Below, one piece after another: positions 1 through 7,784 of a DNA stretch of 19,291 bases. The notes beneath the pieces were generated by a model. The model did no database searches and had not been told where the DNA came from. It saw only the letters and a list, made by a program, of their open reading frames with translations. Within the stretch, counting starts at the first letter, position 1, and each line of letters opens with the position of its first letter. The position numbers and the translations under genes are program-made. Source of the stretch: JBOHNM01 sp050730675 (GTDB taxonomy: Bacteria > Planctomycetota > Phycisphaerae > Phycisphaerales > UBA1924); assembly GCA_050730675.1 (NCBI GenBank), contig JBOHNM010000076.1, forward strand, positions 1 to 19,291. Direction: 5' to 3'.

Positions 1-468
1 CGGGCCGCCGACGCTCATGGACTTGAACCAGCGGCCGGAGACGAGGTAGTAGTAGTGGCTGTCGATGAGGTCGAGGAAGAGCGGCATCGAGGGGTTGCTG
101 ACGTACATCAGGCGCGTGCCGTGGATGGGCGAGTACTCGAGCGGGCCTTGGGTCATGATGAGCTCGGCGACCTCGGTGCTGACGATGACTTTGGTGGTGA
201 CCTTGGCCGGGACGCCGGGGATGTTCTTCTTGACGGCGGCCCAAGTGCCGTCGGAGGGGAAAACGTTGAAGCTGGCGGGGAGGCTGGAGGCGGTGGTCCA
301 GGGGCCGGCGACGGGATCGGGGGCGGTGAGCCACGAATCGCCGTTGAGCAGGTAGTACTGCGAGCTGGCGATGTCCATCAGCACCGTCCAGTTGGTGTTG
401 ACGGCGAACATGATCTGGGTGCCGGGGATGGGCTTGAACTGCGGCGTGCCCATGAAGATGACGAGGAT
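1..468 (-). repeat. Two-copy protein repeat in the partial exported protein
   Basis: Unit 1 covers about 298-468 (residues 188-244) and unit 2 starts near 168 (residue 288) and runs off the edge. Shared positions are PI.GT, then M followed by F or Y, an N, a D about ten residues later, S..YY, and a final W followed by L or F. The similarity is visible in the translation and is not a nucleotide repeat. More copies may lie beyond the edge. Confidence 0.6.
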
Positions 469-1029
469 GGCGGGCGAGTCGCTGAAGAAGATCGGCGGGG
501 GCTCCATGTTGAGCGCGACCGTCGGGGCTTTCACGGAGTTGTGCATGTAGGCGAGCACGTGGTCGAGCGAGCAGCTCAGGTATGGGATCTTGGAGAGGCA
601 ATCGGTGACGGCGGCCTTGAGGGGCGCGGCCTGGGCATCGGTCGTGCCGGGGAAACGCGCATCGAGCTTCATGTTGGCGATCATGACCGTGCGGGCAGCA
701 TCGTCCACGTAGGTATCGCCCTGGACGGCGATGACGCCGAACTGCGGGGCGGTGGTGCCGGCGGGGGTGACGGCGACGGCGGAGCGGAAGCGGATGGTCG
801 AGTGGTCCTTCCAGGCGTCGATCTGGGGCTGGTAGATCAGGACGGTGTTGCCGTCCTTGTTGAACGTGCGCGGCCAGACCGGCGCGGTGGTGGTGGGCGT
901 CGCGGCCTGGACGATCTGGGCTGCGGCGGCGGGGGCCGCGGTAACGAGGCCGGCGGCGCCGCTGACGGCCCAGGCGGCCAAGAGGGAGAACGAAGCGGCC
1001 AGGAGACTCACGCGGGGGAACATACTCAT
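1..1029 (-). CDS. Exported repeat protein, C-terminus beyond window edge
   Basis: The frame is open for 343 codons from the ATG at 1029 to base 1, so the C-terminus is missing. An AAGGA tract lies 7 nt before the start. Residues 1-38 form a signal peptide ending in an Ala run, so the protein is probably periplasmic or surface-exposed. A first domain (about 50-165) has the pattern WPRTF..DG....YQPQ.D.W. Two copies of a unit of about 55 residues follow (about 188-244 and from 288 to the edge), each with PI.GT..M, a later D and S, paired tyrosines and a W. I recall similar proteins being annotated 'carbohydrate-binding family V/XII' beside sulfatases, but that is memory, not a search. It is the last visible gene of the sulfatase transcription unit, 139 bp after the lipoprotein gene. 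Its function is unknown. Confidence 0.85.
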   Translation of the reverse strand, partial: MSMFPRVSLLAASFSLLAAWAVSGAAGLVTAAPAAAAQIVQAATPTTTAPVWPRTFNKDGNTVLIYQPQIDAWKDHSTIRFRSAVAVTPAGTTAPQFGVIAVQGDTYVDDAARTVMIANMKLDARFPGTTDAQAAPLKAAVTDCLSKIPYLSCSLDHVLAYMHNSVKAPTVALNMEPPPIFFSDSPAILVIFMGTPQFKPIPGTQIMFAVNTNWTVLMDIASSQYYLLNGDSWLTAPDPVAGPWTTASSLPASFNVFPSDGTWAAVKKNIPGVPAKVTTKVIVSTEVAELIMTQGPLEYSPIHGTRLMYVSNPSMPLFLDLIDSHYYYLVSGRWFKSMSVGGP

Positions 1030-1168
1030 TGTTGTGTCCTTGGTGCAGAGCCGTCGGCGGGCGAGCGGTCGCGGCCGGGGCGGGACGAGCGGGGGGGTGA
1101 AATCTATCGAAGCCCGGCGCGACGGCGGTTGGGCCGCCGCGGGGTGCTGGATTGTTAGCAGGCCGGGG

Positions 1169-1759
1169 TCAGGGCTTCTCGACCCAGATGGCCACGGCTT
1201 CGCTGACGCGGGCGGCGACATCATCGCCGACGCGCAGGCGGGACATGTCGGCGGAGGGAGTCACGCGAAGGGTCCGGCTATTGCCGGCGGGGCCCTGCAC
1301 GGTGATGGTGCGGGCGGCGTTGTTGATGGCGGTGACGCGGGCGACGACCATCTCGGTGTCGGCGACGACGATGCCGGGCTTCTCGCCCTTGGCGGCGAGG
1401 GCGACGAGCGAGCCCTCGGAAGCGGAGGGGGCCATGCTGCTGGGGCCGACGTAGACGGCGACGGCCTCGGCGACCGAGGCCTTGACGACGTCGCCTGGCT
1501 TGATCTGGTTGAAGTTGACGGCCTGCTCGCTGACCTTGTAGGTGGTGACCACGCCGTCGCTCCACTTGAGCGTGACGTGGCGGGTGGCGTAATCGACCGA
1601 CTGCACGGTGGCGGCCTTGGTGGTGCCCTCGACCTCGTAGGTGGCGAGGTTGGCGGGGGCGGGCTGCTTCTCGTTGGAGCAGGCGCCGAGGGCGAGGACC
1701 GGGGCGAGGGCGAGGAGGGCGAGGAGGGTGAGAGTGAGGGACGTGGATCCGAATTTCAT
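1169..1759 (-). CDS. Lipoprotein with a duplicated small beta-type domain
   Basis: This is a 196-residue protein from the ATG at 1759, which has AAGGA 8 nt upstream. The in-frame ATG at 1810 lies beyond a putative terminator hairpin and has no ribosome site. Residues 1-27 are a lipoprotein signal with LGAC as lipobox, so Cys27 is the likely lipidated residue. The mature part holds two related units (about 50-104 and 140-193). Each is rich in alternating hydrophobic residues, has a P/V-GD-V turn (KPGDVV, RVGDDV) and ends in an EAVA..V motif. The turn resembles DUF5666-like proteins, but I cannot assign a family. It lies between the sulfatase and the partial exported protein on the same strand, so a role in the same envelope process is inferred. 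No catalytic motif is visible. Confidence 0.85.
   Translation of the reverse strand: MKFGSTSLTLTLLALLALAPVLALGACSNEKQPAPANLATYEVEGTTKAATVQSVDYATRHVTLKWSDGVVTTYKVSEQAVNFNQIKPGDVVKASVAEAVAVYVGPSSMAPSASEGSLVALAAKGEKPGIVVADTEMVVARVTAINNAARTITVQGPAGNSRTLRVTPSADMSRLRVGDDVAARVSEAVAIWVEKP
1181..1612 (-). repeat. Tandem duplicated domain inside the lipoprotein
   Basis: Residues 50-104 and 140-193 align without major gaps: ATVQSVDYATRHVTL against ARVTAINNAARTITV, then KPGDVVKASVAEAVAVYV against RVGDDVAARVSEAVAIWV. This points to internal duplication of one small domain, separated by a linker of about 35 residues. Confidence 0.7.
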
Positions 1760-1789
1760 GCGTCTGTCCTTTGGTTGGTGCGGGTCGTT

Positions 1790-1808
1790 AAAAAACACGA
1801 ATACGTGC
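1790..1808 (-). terminator. Weak candidate intrinsic terminator after the sulfatase
   Basis: Read on the minus strand there is a CACG/CGTG stem with a TATT loop followed directly by six T residues. It lies about 50 nt after the sulfatase stop and about 30 nt before the lipoprotein start. The stem is only 4 bp, plus a possible G-T pair, so termination would be partial at best. It could attenuate expression of the two downstream genes. Confidence 0.35.
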
Positions 1809-1858
1809 ATAGCTACGACGCTGTTTGGACGCTCGGTCGGGCCGGCGTTGGCCTGGGG

Positions 1859-4342
1859 TCATTGCGTCTTGCGCTGGGCTTCCTCGGCCCTGTCCTGGAG
1901 GGCCTTCTCCGCGTCGGCGCTGAGCTTCTCAAGCTCGATAGTCAGGTTGCTGAGCGTGCCGGTGAAACGGAAGGGCACCTGGTAGTCCTTGTCGTCCACG
2001 CCGGTGCGGGTATCGACGCCGACATCGAAGCTCTCGTCGATCGCCATGAGGAAGGGGATGGTATGGGGGATCGTGCGGGACGCGATTTCCTTGCCGTCCA
2101 CTCTGAGCACACCTGCGCCCCCTTTGCCGAACCCGGGGCCCTCGCGCTTGAAATCAAACACGATCGTGTGCTTTCCGGGTGCGAGCGCCTCGGTCGCCTC
2201 CCAGCGGAATCGCTCCATATCGAGGAAGTTGTAGACGAAGACGGGCTTTCCCTTGAGGACATAGAGCCCCCAGCCGGCGAAGCGTCCGCCGGCGGTGACG
2301 AGCATCCCCTCGGCGCCGTCTTTGGGGACCTCGAGCTCCGCGGTGATGGTGTAGGACTTGTTCAGGAGACTCGGCGCATCGCTCAGCGGCAGGCCGGAAA
2401 TTTCGCCGGAGAAAGAGAAGGTCGTTCGCCCGGCGGTGGCGCTGGGGCGCGGAGTCACTATGCGCTGGAGGATTGTGTTGTCCATGGGGAAGACGTTGTA
2501 CTTCGCCGCCTCCATGATGAAAAGTTCTTTCATGTCGCGCAGCTTTTCGGGCATCTTCGCGGCGAGATCGTTGAATTGCGAGTAGTCCTCGGTGAGGTTG
2601 TAGAGTTCCCACTGGTAGCCGTTGATGACGTCGTCCGGGAGCTTGCCGGTGCCCATGAGCCACGGTGGGGCCGCGGGCGTGGTGCACGCGTACCAGCCGT
2701 CGTGGTAGATGCCGCGGTTGGCGAACATCTCGAAGTACTGTGTGTTGCGCGTAGAGGGGGCGGCGACGGCGGCCTTGTCCCAGGTGTAGGTCATGCTGAC
2801 GCCCTCGATGGGCTTCTGCGCGATGCCGTTGAGCATGTCGGGGGCCTTGATGGCCGCGGCGTCCAGGATGGTCGGGACGAGGTCGATCATGTGGTGGAAC
2901 TGGGAGCGGACTGCCCCGACGTCCTTGATGCGGTTGGGCCAGGACATGACCATCCCCTGGCGGGTGCCGCCGAAGTGGGAAGCGACCTGCTTGGTCCATT
3001 TGAAGGGTGTGTCGAAGCCCCAGGACCATGCCACAGACATGTGTGGATAGGTGAATTGGGAGCCCCACACATCGTAGAACTTGAGTTGCTCTTTGACGGG
3101 GATGTCAATGCCCTGGATCGAGGCGTATTCGTTGGGTGTGCCGAGGGTGGAGCCTTCGGCGCTGGTGCCGTTGTCGCCGGTGATGTAGATGATCAGGGTG
3201 TTGTCGATCTTGCCCATGTCCTCAACGGACTGGATGACGCGGCCAATCTCGTGATCGGTATAGGCGACGTAGGCCGCGAACACTTCGGCCTGGTGGGCGA
3301 ACAGGCGCTTGCTGTCGGCGTCGAGCGTGTCCCACATCGGGAGGCTGTCGGGCCATGGTGTGAGCTGGGTGTTCGCCGGGATGACGCCGAGGCGCTTCTG
3401 GTTGGCGAAGATGTCGTCGCGCATCTTGTTCCAGCCGCCGTCGAACTTGCCCTTGAACTTGGCAATCCATTCGGGCGTGGGGTGGTGCGGCGCGTGCGTG
3501 CCGCCGGGGACGTAGTAGACGAAGAAGGGCTTGTCTGGGGCGGCAGCGTGGAGTTGCTTCATGTGGCCGATGGCGTTGTCGGCCATGTCGGTGATGAGGT
3601 TGTAACCCGGCTTGCCGATCCACGGGAAAACCTGGGTAGTGTTCTGGAAGAGGTACGGCGTCCACTGGTCGGTCTCGCCGCCCATGAAGCCGTAGAAGTA
3701 CTCGAAACCCATGCCAACGGGCCACTGGTCGAAGGGGCCGGCGGTGCTGTACTGGTATGCGGGCGTGTTGTGATTCTTGCCGAACCAGCTCGTGGCGTAG
3801 CCGTTCTGCTTGAGGATCTCGCCGATGGTGCCGTTGTTGACGCCGATGATCGAGTTGTAGCCGGGAAAGCCGGTGGCCTGCTCGGAGATAACACCGAAGC
3901 CGACGGAATGGTGGTTACGCCCGGTGATGAGCGCGGCGCGCGTCGGCGAGCACAATGCCGTGGAATGGAACTGGGTGTAGCGGATGCCCCTTGCGGCGAG
4001 CTTGTCCATGGCCGGGGTGGGAATGACGCCGCCGAACGTGCTGGAAACGCCGTAGCCCGCATCGTCGGTCATGATGAGCAGGACGTTGGGTGCCCCCTTG
4101 GGGGGAACAATCTGCGGGGGCCAGAAGGGCTTGGAGTCCTTAGCACCGAGGCCGATCTGCCCGCCGAACGGGGCCGGGGGGTTGGGGAGGTAGCGCGGGT
4201 CGATGGTGGTCGTGGAGCTTGGCGAGCCGGGCTGGCCGGTGGTCTGCTGGGCGGCTGCGGCGGCTGCGGCGGACACGCCCGCGGTAATTGTCAGCGCGGC
4301 GGTGGCCAAGAGCAACGAGTGCCGGTTTGAGCTGCTACACAT
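1859..4342 (-). CDS. Exported Cys-type (arylsulfatase-like) sulfatase
   Basis: This is an 827-residue type I sulfatase from the ATG at 4342, with GGGAG 8 nt upstream. The longer open frame to 4528 has a proline/arginine-rich, non-coding-like N-terminus and was not used. A signal peptide (about 1-31) ends in an Ala run. The metal site begins with NVLLIMTDDAGYG (Asp93, Asp94). The signature CSPTR (Cys131, Arg135) in an ALCSPTRAALITGRN context marks the Cys that must become formylglycine. Lys189 and His191 (GKNH), His283 and Asp390-Asn391 (TGDNG) fit the other conserved active-site positions. The C-terminal part (from about 640) looks like a concanavalin-type beta-sandwich ending in a charged helix. 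It should hydrolyse sulfate esters in the periplasm or outside; the substrate is unknown. A matching FGE lies 3.5 kb away. Confidence 0.95.
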   Translation of the reverse strand: MCSSSNRHSLLLATAALTITAGVSAAAAAAAQQTTGQPGSPSSTTTIDPRYLPNPPAPFGGQIGLGAKDSKPFWPPQIVPPKGAPNVLLIMTDDAGYGVSSTFGGVIPTPAMDKLAARGIRYTQFHSTALCSPTRAALITGRNHHSVGFGVISEQATGFPGYNSIIGVNNGTIGEILKQNGYATSWFGKNHNTPAYQYSTAGPFDQWPVGMGFEYFYGFMGGETDQWTPYLFQNTTQVFPWIGKPGYNLITDMADNAIGHMKQLHAAAPDKPFFVYYVPGGTHAPHHPTPEWIAKFKGKFDGGWNKMRDDIFANQKRLGVIPANTQLTPWPDSLPMWDTLDADSKRLFAHQAEVFAAYVAYTDHEIGRVIQSVEDMGKIDNTLIIYITGDNGTSAEGSTLGTPNEYASIQGIDIPVKEQLKFYDVWGSQFTYPHMSVAWSWGFDTPFKWTKQVASHFGGTRQGMVMSWPNRIKDVGAVRSQFHHMIDLVPTILDAAAIKAPDMLNGIAQKPIEGVSMTYTWDKAAVAAPSTRNTQYFEMFANRGIYHDGWYACTTPAAPPWLMGTGKLPDDVINGYQWELYNLTEDYSQFNDLAAKMPEKLRDMKELFIMEAAKYNVFPMDNTILQRIVTPRPSATAGRTTFSFSGEISGLPLSDAPSLLNKSYTITAELEVPKDGAEGMLVTAGGRFAGWGLYVLKGKPVFVYNFLDMERFRWEATEALAPGKHTIVFDFKREGPGFGKGGAGVLRVDGKEIASRTIPHTIPFLMAIDESFDVGVDTRTGVDDKDYQVPFRFTGTLSNLTIELEKLSADAEKALQDRAEEAQRKTQ

Positions 4343-4430
4343 CAAAATGTCTCCCTGGTGCCTGAGGCTCTTGCTTATTGACCTTGACGATGGCGGGCGG
4401 GGGCACGAGCGGATGCCGGACCGTGCGCCG

Positions 4431-4436
4431 AGTCTA
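4431..4436 (-). promoter_or_regulatory. Possible -10 element (TAGACT) for the sulfatase
   Basis: TAGACT on the minus strand would give a leader of about 80 nt before the sulfatase ATG. No good -35 hexamer is visible at 16-18 nt, so this is weak. The same hexamer faces the opposite gene. Confidence 0.25.
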
Positions 4437-4771
4437 CCACACTTGGGGGGCGAATATGGCGGACGGCGCGGTGAAGAGGGTGTGCAAATGGGAGGAGGGG
4501 CGTTGATTTTGCGCGACGCCACTGTCAATGCGGAGACAAGTGTCCAGCACGATCAGGCGCGTGGCGAACGAGCAATCACCAAACCGAATGCGAGTGGGGT
4601 GTGAATCTGCGGGCCCGATTTGCGTGGCGGCGGTGACAAGCCGCTGTGTGTGGAATTTGTGATTTGCATCGGGGAAAACCCGGGGGCAGTTTCCGCGGCA
4701 GCAGCGATCGGCGCGCGGCGCTGGAGTAACGGTGGGACGGCTTCGGACTGGGTTTGGGTGCGGGCGAGTAT

Positions 4772-4777
4772 TAGACT
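4772..4777 (+). promoter_or_regulatory. Possible -10 element (TAGACT) for the 4811 barrel gene
   Basis: TAGACT lies 33 nt before the ATG and would give a leader of about 27 nt that contains the AAGAGG ribosome site. No convincing -35 element is seen. Confidence 0.3.
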
Positions 4778-4810
4778 CCGGCACGGGGGGCCGTTATCAA
4801 GAGGCGCATC

Positions 4811-5755
4811 ATGCGTTCGGGGTTGACGGGAGTCGCGGCGTTCACCGGCATCGCCATGGCCGCTGGCGCGGCTATGTGCCATGCCGACGGCGATGGACTG
4901 CTGGACTCGAGCCAGAACGAGCTTCGGATCCGTCCGGGGCTGGTGATGGCGGGGATGGACCAGCCGCCTCCGTCGCCGGTTCAGTCGGTTGCTGGAGAAC
5001 CGGAAAAGCAGGAAGACCTGGCCCAGAGCGCCCCGGCCGACGGCTCGGAGGAACTGGCCAAGAAGCTGAGCAACCCCGTCGCGGATCTGATCAGCGTGCC
5101 GTTCCAATTCAACTACGACTCCGGATTCGGGCCGAAGAACGCCGGGAAGGTCACGCTCAATATCCAGCCCGTGATCCCGGTGTCGATCAACGAGGACTGG
5201 AACGTCATCATCCGGACGATCCTGCCGGTGGTCTATGCGGCGTCGCCGGCCACCGGCACTCCCGATACCACGGGATTGGGTGATACGACGCAGAGCTTCT
5301 TCTTCTCGCCGAGGAAGGGGGACATCATCTGGGGCGTGGGGCCGGTGTTCCTGTGGCCGACGGCGACCGACGGCCTGCTGGGGACGCGCCAGTGGGGCTT
5401 CGGTCCGACGGCGGTGGTGCTCAAGCAGGATGACGGGTGGACCTATGGCATGCTGGCCAACCACATCTGGACGGTGGCGGACAACACCGGGCAGGCGGTG
5501 AACTCCACGTTTTTACAGCCGTTCGTCAGTTACACGTGGCATACGGCGACTTCGCTGACGCTCAACACCGAGAGCACGTACGACTGGAAGAGCCACCTGT
5601 GGAGCGTGCCGATCAACCTGATGGTCAGCCAGGTCGTCAAGATCGGCGAACTTCCGGTGTCGTTTCAACTCGGCGGGCGCTATTACGTGGATGCCGCGAC
5701 CGGCATGCCCGACTGGGGGCTGCGGTTCAATATCACGCTGCTGTTTCCCAAGTGA
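4811..5755 (+). CDS. Outer-membrane barrel of the 'neuromedin U'-labelled transporter family
   Basis: This is a 314-residue protein from the ATG at 4811, with AAGAGG 6 nt upstream. A signal peptide covers about residues 1-25, followed by a disordered, charged linker to about 85. The characteristic block LSNPVADLISVPFQ (about 86-99) starts the conserved part. After it come alternating hydrophobic strands, with TLNIQPVIPVSINEDWN, a GLGD turn, SFFFSPRK, LKQDDGWTYG, NHIW and a C-terminal LRFNITLLFPK strand. I recognise this as the bacterial family often given the misleading name 'neuromedin U', predicted to be an outer-membrane beta-barrel of unknown substrate. It is transcribed divergently from the sulfatase. 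A role in uptake or release of a sulfated compound is inference from context only. Confidence 0.85.
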   Translation: MRSGLTGVAAFTGIAMAAGAAMCHADGDGLLDSSQNELRIRPGLVMAGMDQPPPSPVQSVAGEPEKQEDLAQSAPADGSEELAKKLSNPVADLISVPFQFNYDSGFGPKNAGKVTLNIQPVIPVSINEDWNVIIRTILPVVYAASPATGTPDTTGLGDTTQSFFFSPRKGDIIWGVGPVFLWPTATDGLLGTRQWGFGPTAVVLKQDDGWTYGMLANHIWTVADNTGQAVNSTFLQPFVSYTWHTATSLTLNTESTYDWKSHLWSVPINLMVSQVVKIGELPVSFQLGGRYYVDAATGMPDWGLRFNITLLFPK

Positions 5756-5777
5756 CCTGAACGCGCGACGGCCGGGA

Positions 5778-6749
5778 TCAGCGCCACCGACCCTCGTGGG
5801 TCTTCCAGTAATTCAGCGTGGGGCCGGCGGCCTTTATCACTTGATCGAGTTCAAAGGTGCGGTCGGTCGGCTTGGCGTTCTTCCAGAATGAATCCGCGCG
5901 GGCCATGACGCCGCAGACCTTTGCGGCGGCGGTGTAGGCGGCCATCTGGCGTTCGCTGGGGGCGGGGCCTTCGGCGGTGGGCATTTCGGAGAGCAGGAAT
6001 TCGAGGGCGGGGGCTTCTGCGCGACTGAGGGCTTGGACGGCATCGCGATCGCCCTTGCCGGCGCGGTCGAGGAGAGCGTTGATGCTGACCTTGGTGGGGA
6101 GCGATGCGAGCACCATGTAGAGCTTGGCGCGTTCGGACTGGGTGACATCCGGGCGGTCGCAGAGGGCGACCAGGTCGGCATCGGCGGCGGAGATGTGCAG
6201 GCGCCAGATGGTCTGGACGGCGGTGCGGACGGCGTCCTTCTTGGACTCGCGGCTGGTGATGATGGGCTTGAGCGTGGTGACGTACAGGTCGTCGCAGTAC
6301 TTGACGTAGGTTTCCGCCATGCGCTTGACGAGGTGCTCGGGCGTGGCAACCTCGCCAGGGTCGATCTGGGCGAGGAGTTTGCCGTCGGGGGAGACGATGG
6401 CGATGTAGCGGCCAAAGTTGGTGGGGAGACCGAGTTCCTTGCACTCCTCGATCACGCGGCTGTTGCGGGAGACGCGGATGGCGATGTAGCAGTGCTTGGC
6501 GATGGCGACGATGGTGGGATCGCGGAAAGCCTCTTCCTGTGCGTTCTCGAGTTCGTTGCCCTCGAGGACGCCGGCGCTGGTCCAGTCGGTGATCCAGAAG
6601 AGGAGTGGAAGAGACTGTTGCTTGGCCTGGTCGATGGCGGTGCGGGCGTTGCCGCCCCACTGGATCGGGCTTTGCCCGCAGACGGAATGGGGGAGGGCCA
6701 GAGCGAAGAGGACTGCGGCGGCGAAGGCGTGGAGCACGGATCGGGACAT
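5778..6749 (-). CDS. Exported thioredoxin-like protein lacking the CxxC motif
   Basis: This is a 323-residue protein from the ATG at 6749, with GGAG 8 nt upstream. The longer open frame to 7352 only reads antisense through the neighbouring barrel gene. A signal peptide covers about residues 1-25. Residues 30-155 follow the layout of thioredoxin_7/DUF255-type folds: a helix, a PLLFWITDW strand, an EEAFRDPTIVA helix, a YIAIRVS strand, and YIAIVSPDGKLL as the late beta hairpin. Where WCxxC is expected the sequence is WTSAG, so redox activity is unlikely. The remaining half (about 160-323) is mostly helical and unassigned. It is convergent with the 4811 gene (22-bp gap) and divergent from the 6852 barrel gene. 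A binding or assembly role is possible but not shown. Confidence 0.8.
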   Translation of the reverse strand: MSRSVLHAFAAAVLFALALPHSVCGQSPIQWGGNARTAIDQAKQQSLPLLFWITDWTSAGVLEGNELENAQEEAFRDPTIVAIAKHCYIAIRVSRNSRVIEECKELGLPTNFGRYIAIVSPDGKLLAQIDPGEVATPEHLVKRMAETYVKYCDDLYVTTLKPIITSRESKKDAVRTAVQTIWRLHISAADADLVALCDRPDVTQSERAKLYMVLASLPTKVSINALLDRAGKGDRDAVQALSRAEAPALEFLLSEMPTAEGPAPSERQMAAYTAAAKVCGVMARADSFWKNAKPTDRTFELDQVIKAAGPTLNYWKTHEGRWR

Positions 6750-6782
6750 GGGGAAAACTCCGTCTGGAGGGTCTGTCGCGAG

Positions 6783-6788
6783 AGTGTA
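6783..6788 (-). promoter_or_regulatory. Possible -10 element (TACACT) for the thioredoxin-like gene
   Basis: TACACT on the minus strand lies 33 nt before the ATG at 6749, giving a short leader that includes GGAG. A TTGATC is present upstream but at 21-nt spacing, so no proper -35 is supported. Confidence 0.3.
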
Positions 6789-6839
6789 CCGCCCCTGCGA
6801 GCGCGGTGTGATCAACCGTTGTGCGAATGCCTGGTCTGG

Positions 6840-6845
6840 TATGCT
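6840..6845 (+). promoter_or_regulatory. TATGCT element 6 nt before the 6852 start (leaderless candidate)
   Basis: TATGCT ends 6 nt before the ATG at 6852, so transcription starting about 7 nt downstream would begin at the start codon. TTGTGC lies 15 nt upstream, which is short for a -35. No Shine-Dalgarno sequence is present before this ATG. Confidence 0.35.
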
Positions 6846-6851
6846 GGCGCC

Positions 6852-7784
6852 ATGGACCAGCACAGCTTCATCATGGCGGGATTGGCGGCCGGAACGGTGT
6901 GCGCGGCGGCGCTGGGGCAGACGGGTTCGGGCGCGACCGCGAGCGGCCAGACGATGGCTCAGTCCGCGGGCGAGACGAAGCCGGCCGACATGGGCCAGGA
7001 TGTCAAGACCGGCGAACCGAAGTCGGGTGAAGAGGCTGATCCGCGGACGAAGCTGGACGGCTGGCACGGATCCGCGGCCCTGAACATCTGGGCCCCGTCC
7101 CTCTCCGGCAACGTGGCGGCCCGGGGCGCGAGCGCGCACGTGAACGAGACTTTCATTCAGATTGTGCAGCAGTCGGACTCGGTCTTTGGGTTCAACGGAC
7201 GGTTCGAGTTGGGCAAAGGGATCTTCACGGGGTACGTGGACGGCACGTACATGCGGGTGGGGATGGACGACCAGCCCGGTCCCTCGGGCGGCATCGACGT
7301 CACCACCGAGCTGACTTTCGTCGAGTTCGGGCTCAGCGTGCAGGTCGGTCACTGGCTGCGCGACGAGCCGGGGACACGACCGGCCAATTCGCCCGGGCGG
7401 TACATCGACCTGGATGTGTATGTCGGCGGGCGATACACGAACGTGGGTATGACGCTGGCCGCGGTGGGCGGCGGTCCGTCGGCCAGTGAAAACCGTTCGT
7501 GGGTTGACCCGCTCATCGGGCTGCGGACGAGCATCGACCTGTGCGAGAACTGGAAGGTCACGGTCAACGGCGATGTCGGCGGCTTCGGCTGCGGCGGGTC
7601 GCAGTTCGCGTGGCAGGCGCAGGTGCTGTTCGACTACCGGTTTGACATGTGGGGCGCCGACGCGTCGTTCACGTTCGGGTATCGGGCGCTTGATGAAAAC
7701 TACGCCAAGCAGCGAGCGGTCGGCGAGTTCAAGTGGGATATGACGCTGTACGGGCCGATCTTCGGCTTGACCGTGCGGTTCTGA
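6852..7784 (+). CDS. Outer-membrane beta-barrel protein, function unknown
   Basis: This is a 310-residue protein from the ATG at 6852. The start is chosen because it gives a proper signal peptide (about 1-22, ending before QTGSG); the much longer upstream frame is antisense to the thioredoxin-like gene. A Gly/Ser/Lys-rich linker (about 22-65) precedes DGWHGSAALNIWAPSLSG, a start typical of small outer-membrane barrels. Alternating-polarity strands continue to the end, with YIDLDVYVGGRYTNVGM and FTFGYRALDENY. The chain ends in GLTVRF, and the terminal Phe fits the signal recognised by the BAM machinery. No enzymatic residues are recognised. It ends 12 bp from the convergent FGE gene and may belong to the same envelope module as the sulfatase. 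Confidence 0.8.
   Translation: MDQHSFIMAGLAAGTVCAAALGQTGSGATASGQTMAQSAGETKPADMGQDVKTGEPKSGEEADPRTKLDGWHGSAALNIWAPSLSGNVAARGASAHVNETFIQIVQQSDSVFGFNGRFELGKGIFTGYVDGTYMRVGMDDQPGPSGGIDVTTELTFVEFGLSVQVGHWLRDEPGTRPANSPGRYIDLDVYVGGRYTNVGMTLAAVGGGPSASENRSWVDPLIGLRTSIDLCENWKVTVNGDVGGFGCGGSQFAWQAQVLFDYRFDMWGADASFTFGYRALDENYAKQRAVGEFKWDMTLYGPIFGLTVRF

Larger units (their letters stand above)
4343..4810. promoter_or_regulatory. 468-bp divergent spacer between sulfatase and outer-membrane barrel
   Basis: I see no convincing gene in this stretch. The open frames here have proline/arginine-rich or otherwise non-coding-like translations. It separates two outward-facing genes and holds one TAGACT hexamer facing each of them, so it is probably a shared regulatory region. 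I found no clear long inverted repeat or named operator. Confidence 0.5.

Noticed and set aside
1093..1145. CGGCGG/CCGCCG hairpin after the lipoprotein gene
   Set aside because: There is no T-tract on either strand, and short GC stems are common by chance in this DNA, so I did not call a terminator.
55..1158. 367-codon plus-strand open frame over the left-edge gene
   Set aside because: Low-complexity Gly/Asp/Glu-rich shadow of the minus-strand exported protein, which has a signal peptide, a ribosome site and internal repeats.
845..4330. 1161-codon plus-strand open frame opposite the sulfatase and lipoprotein genes
   Set aside because: Its translation is Gly/Ala/Val/Asp/Glu-rich with no recognisable motif, and it spans two well-supported minus-strand genes. 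Long antisense frames are expected in GC-rich coding DNA.
4434..4784. 116-codon minus-strand frame in the divergent spacer
   Set aside because: No ribosome site, no domain, and an Arg/Pro/Thr-rich composition. It would also occupy the likely promoter region of both flanking genes.
6033..6851. Upstream extension of the 6852 barrel gene
   Set aside because: This part is antisense to the thioredoxin-like gene and has shadow composition. The signal peptide begins only at 6852.
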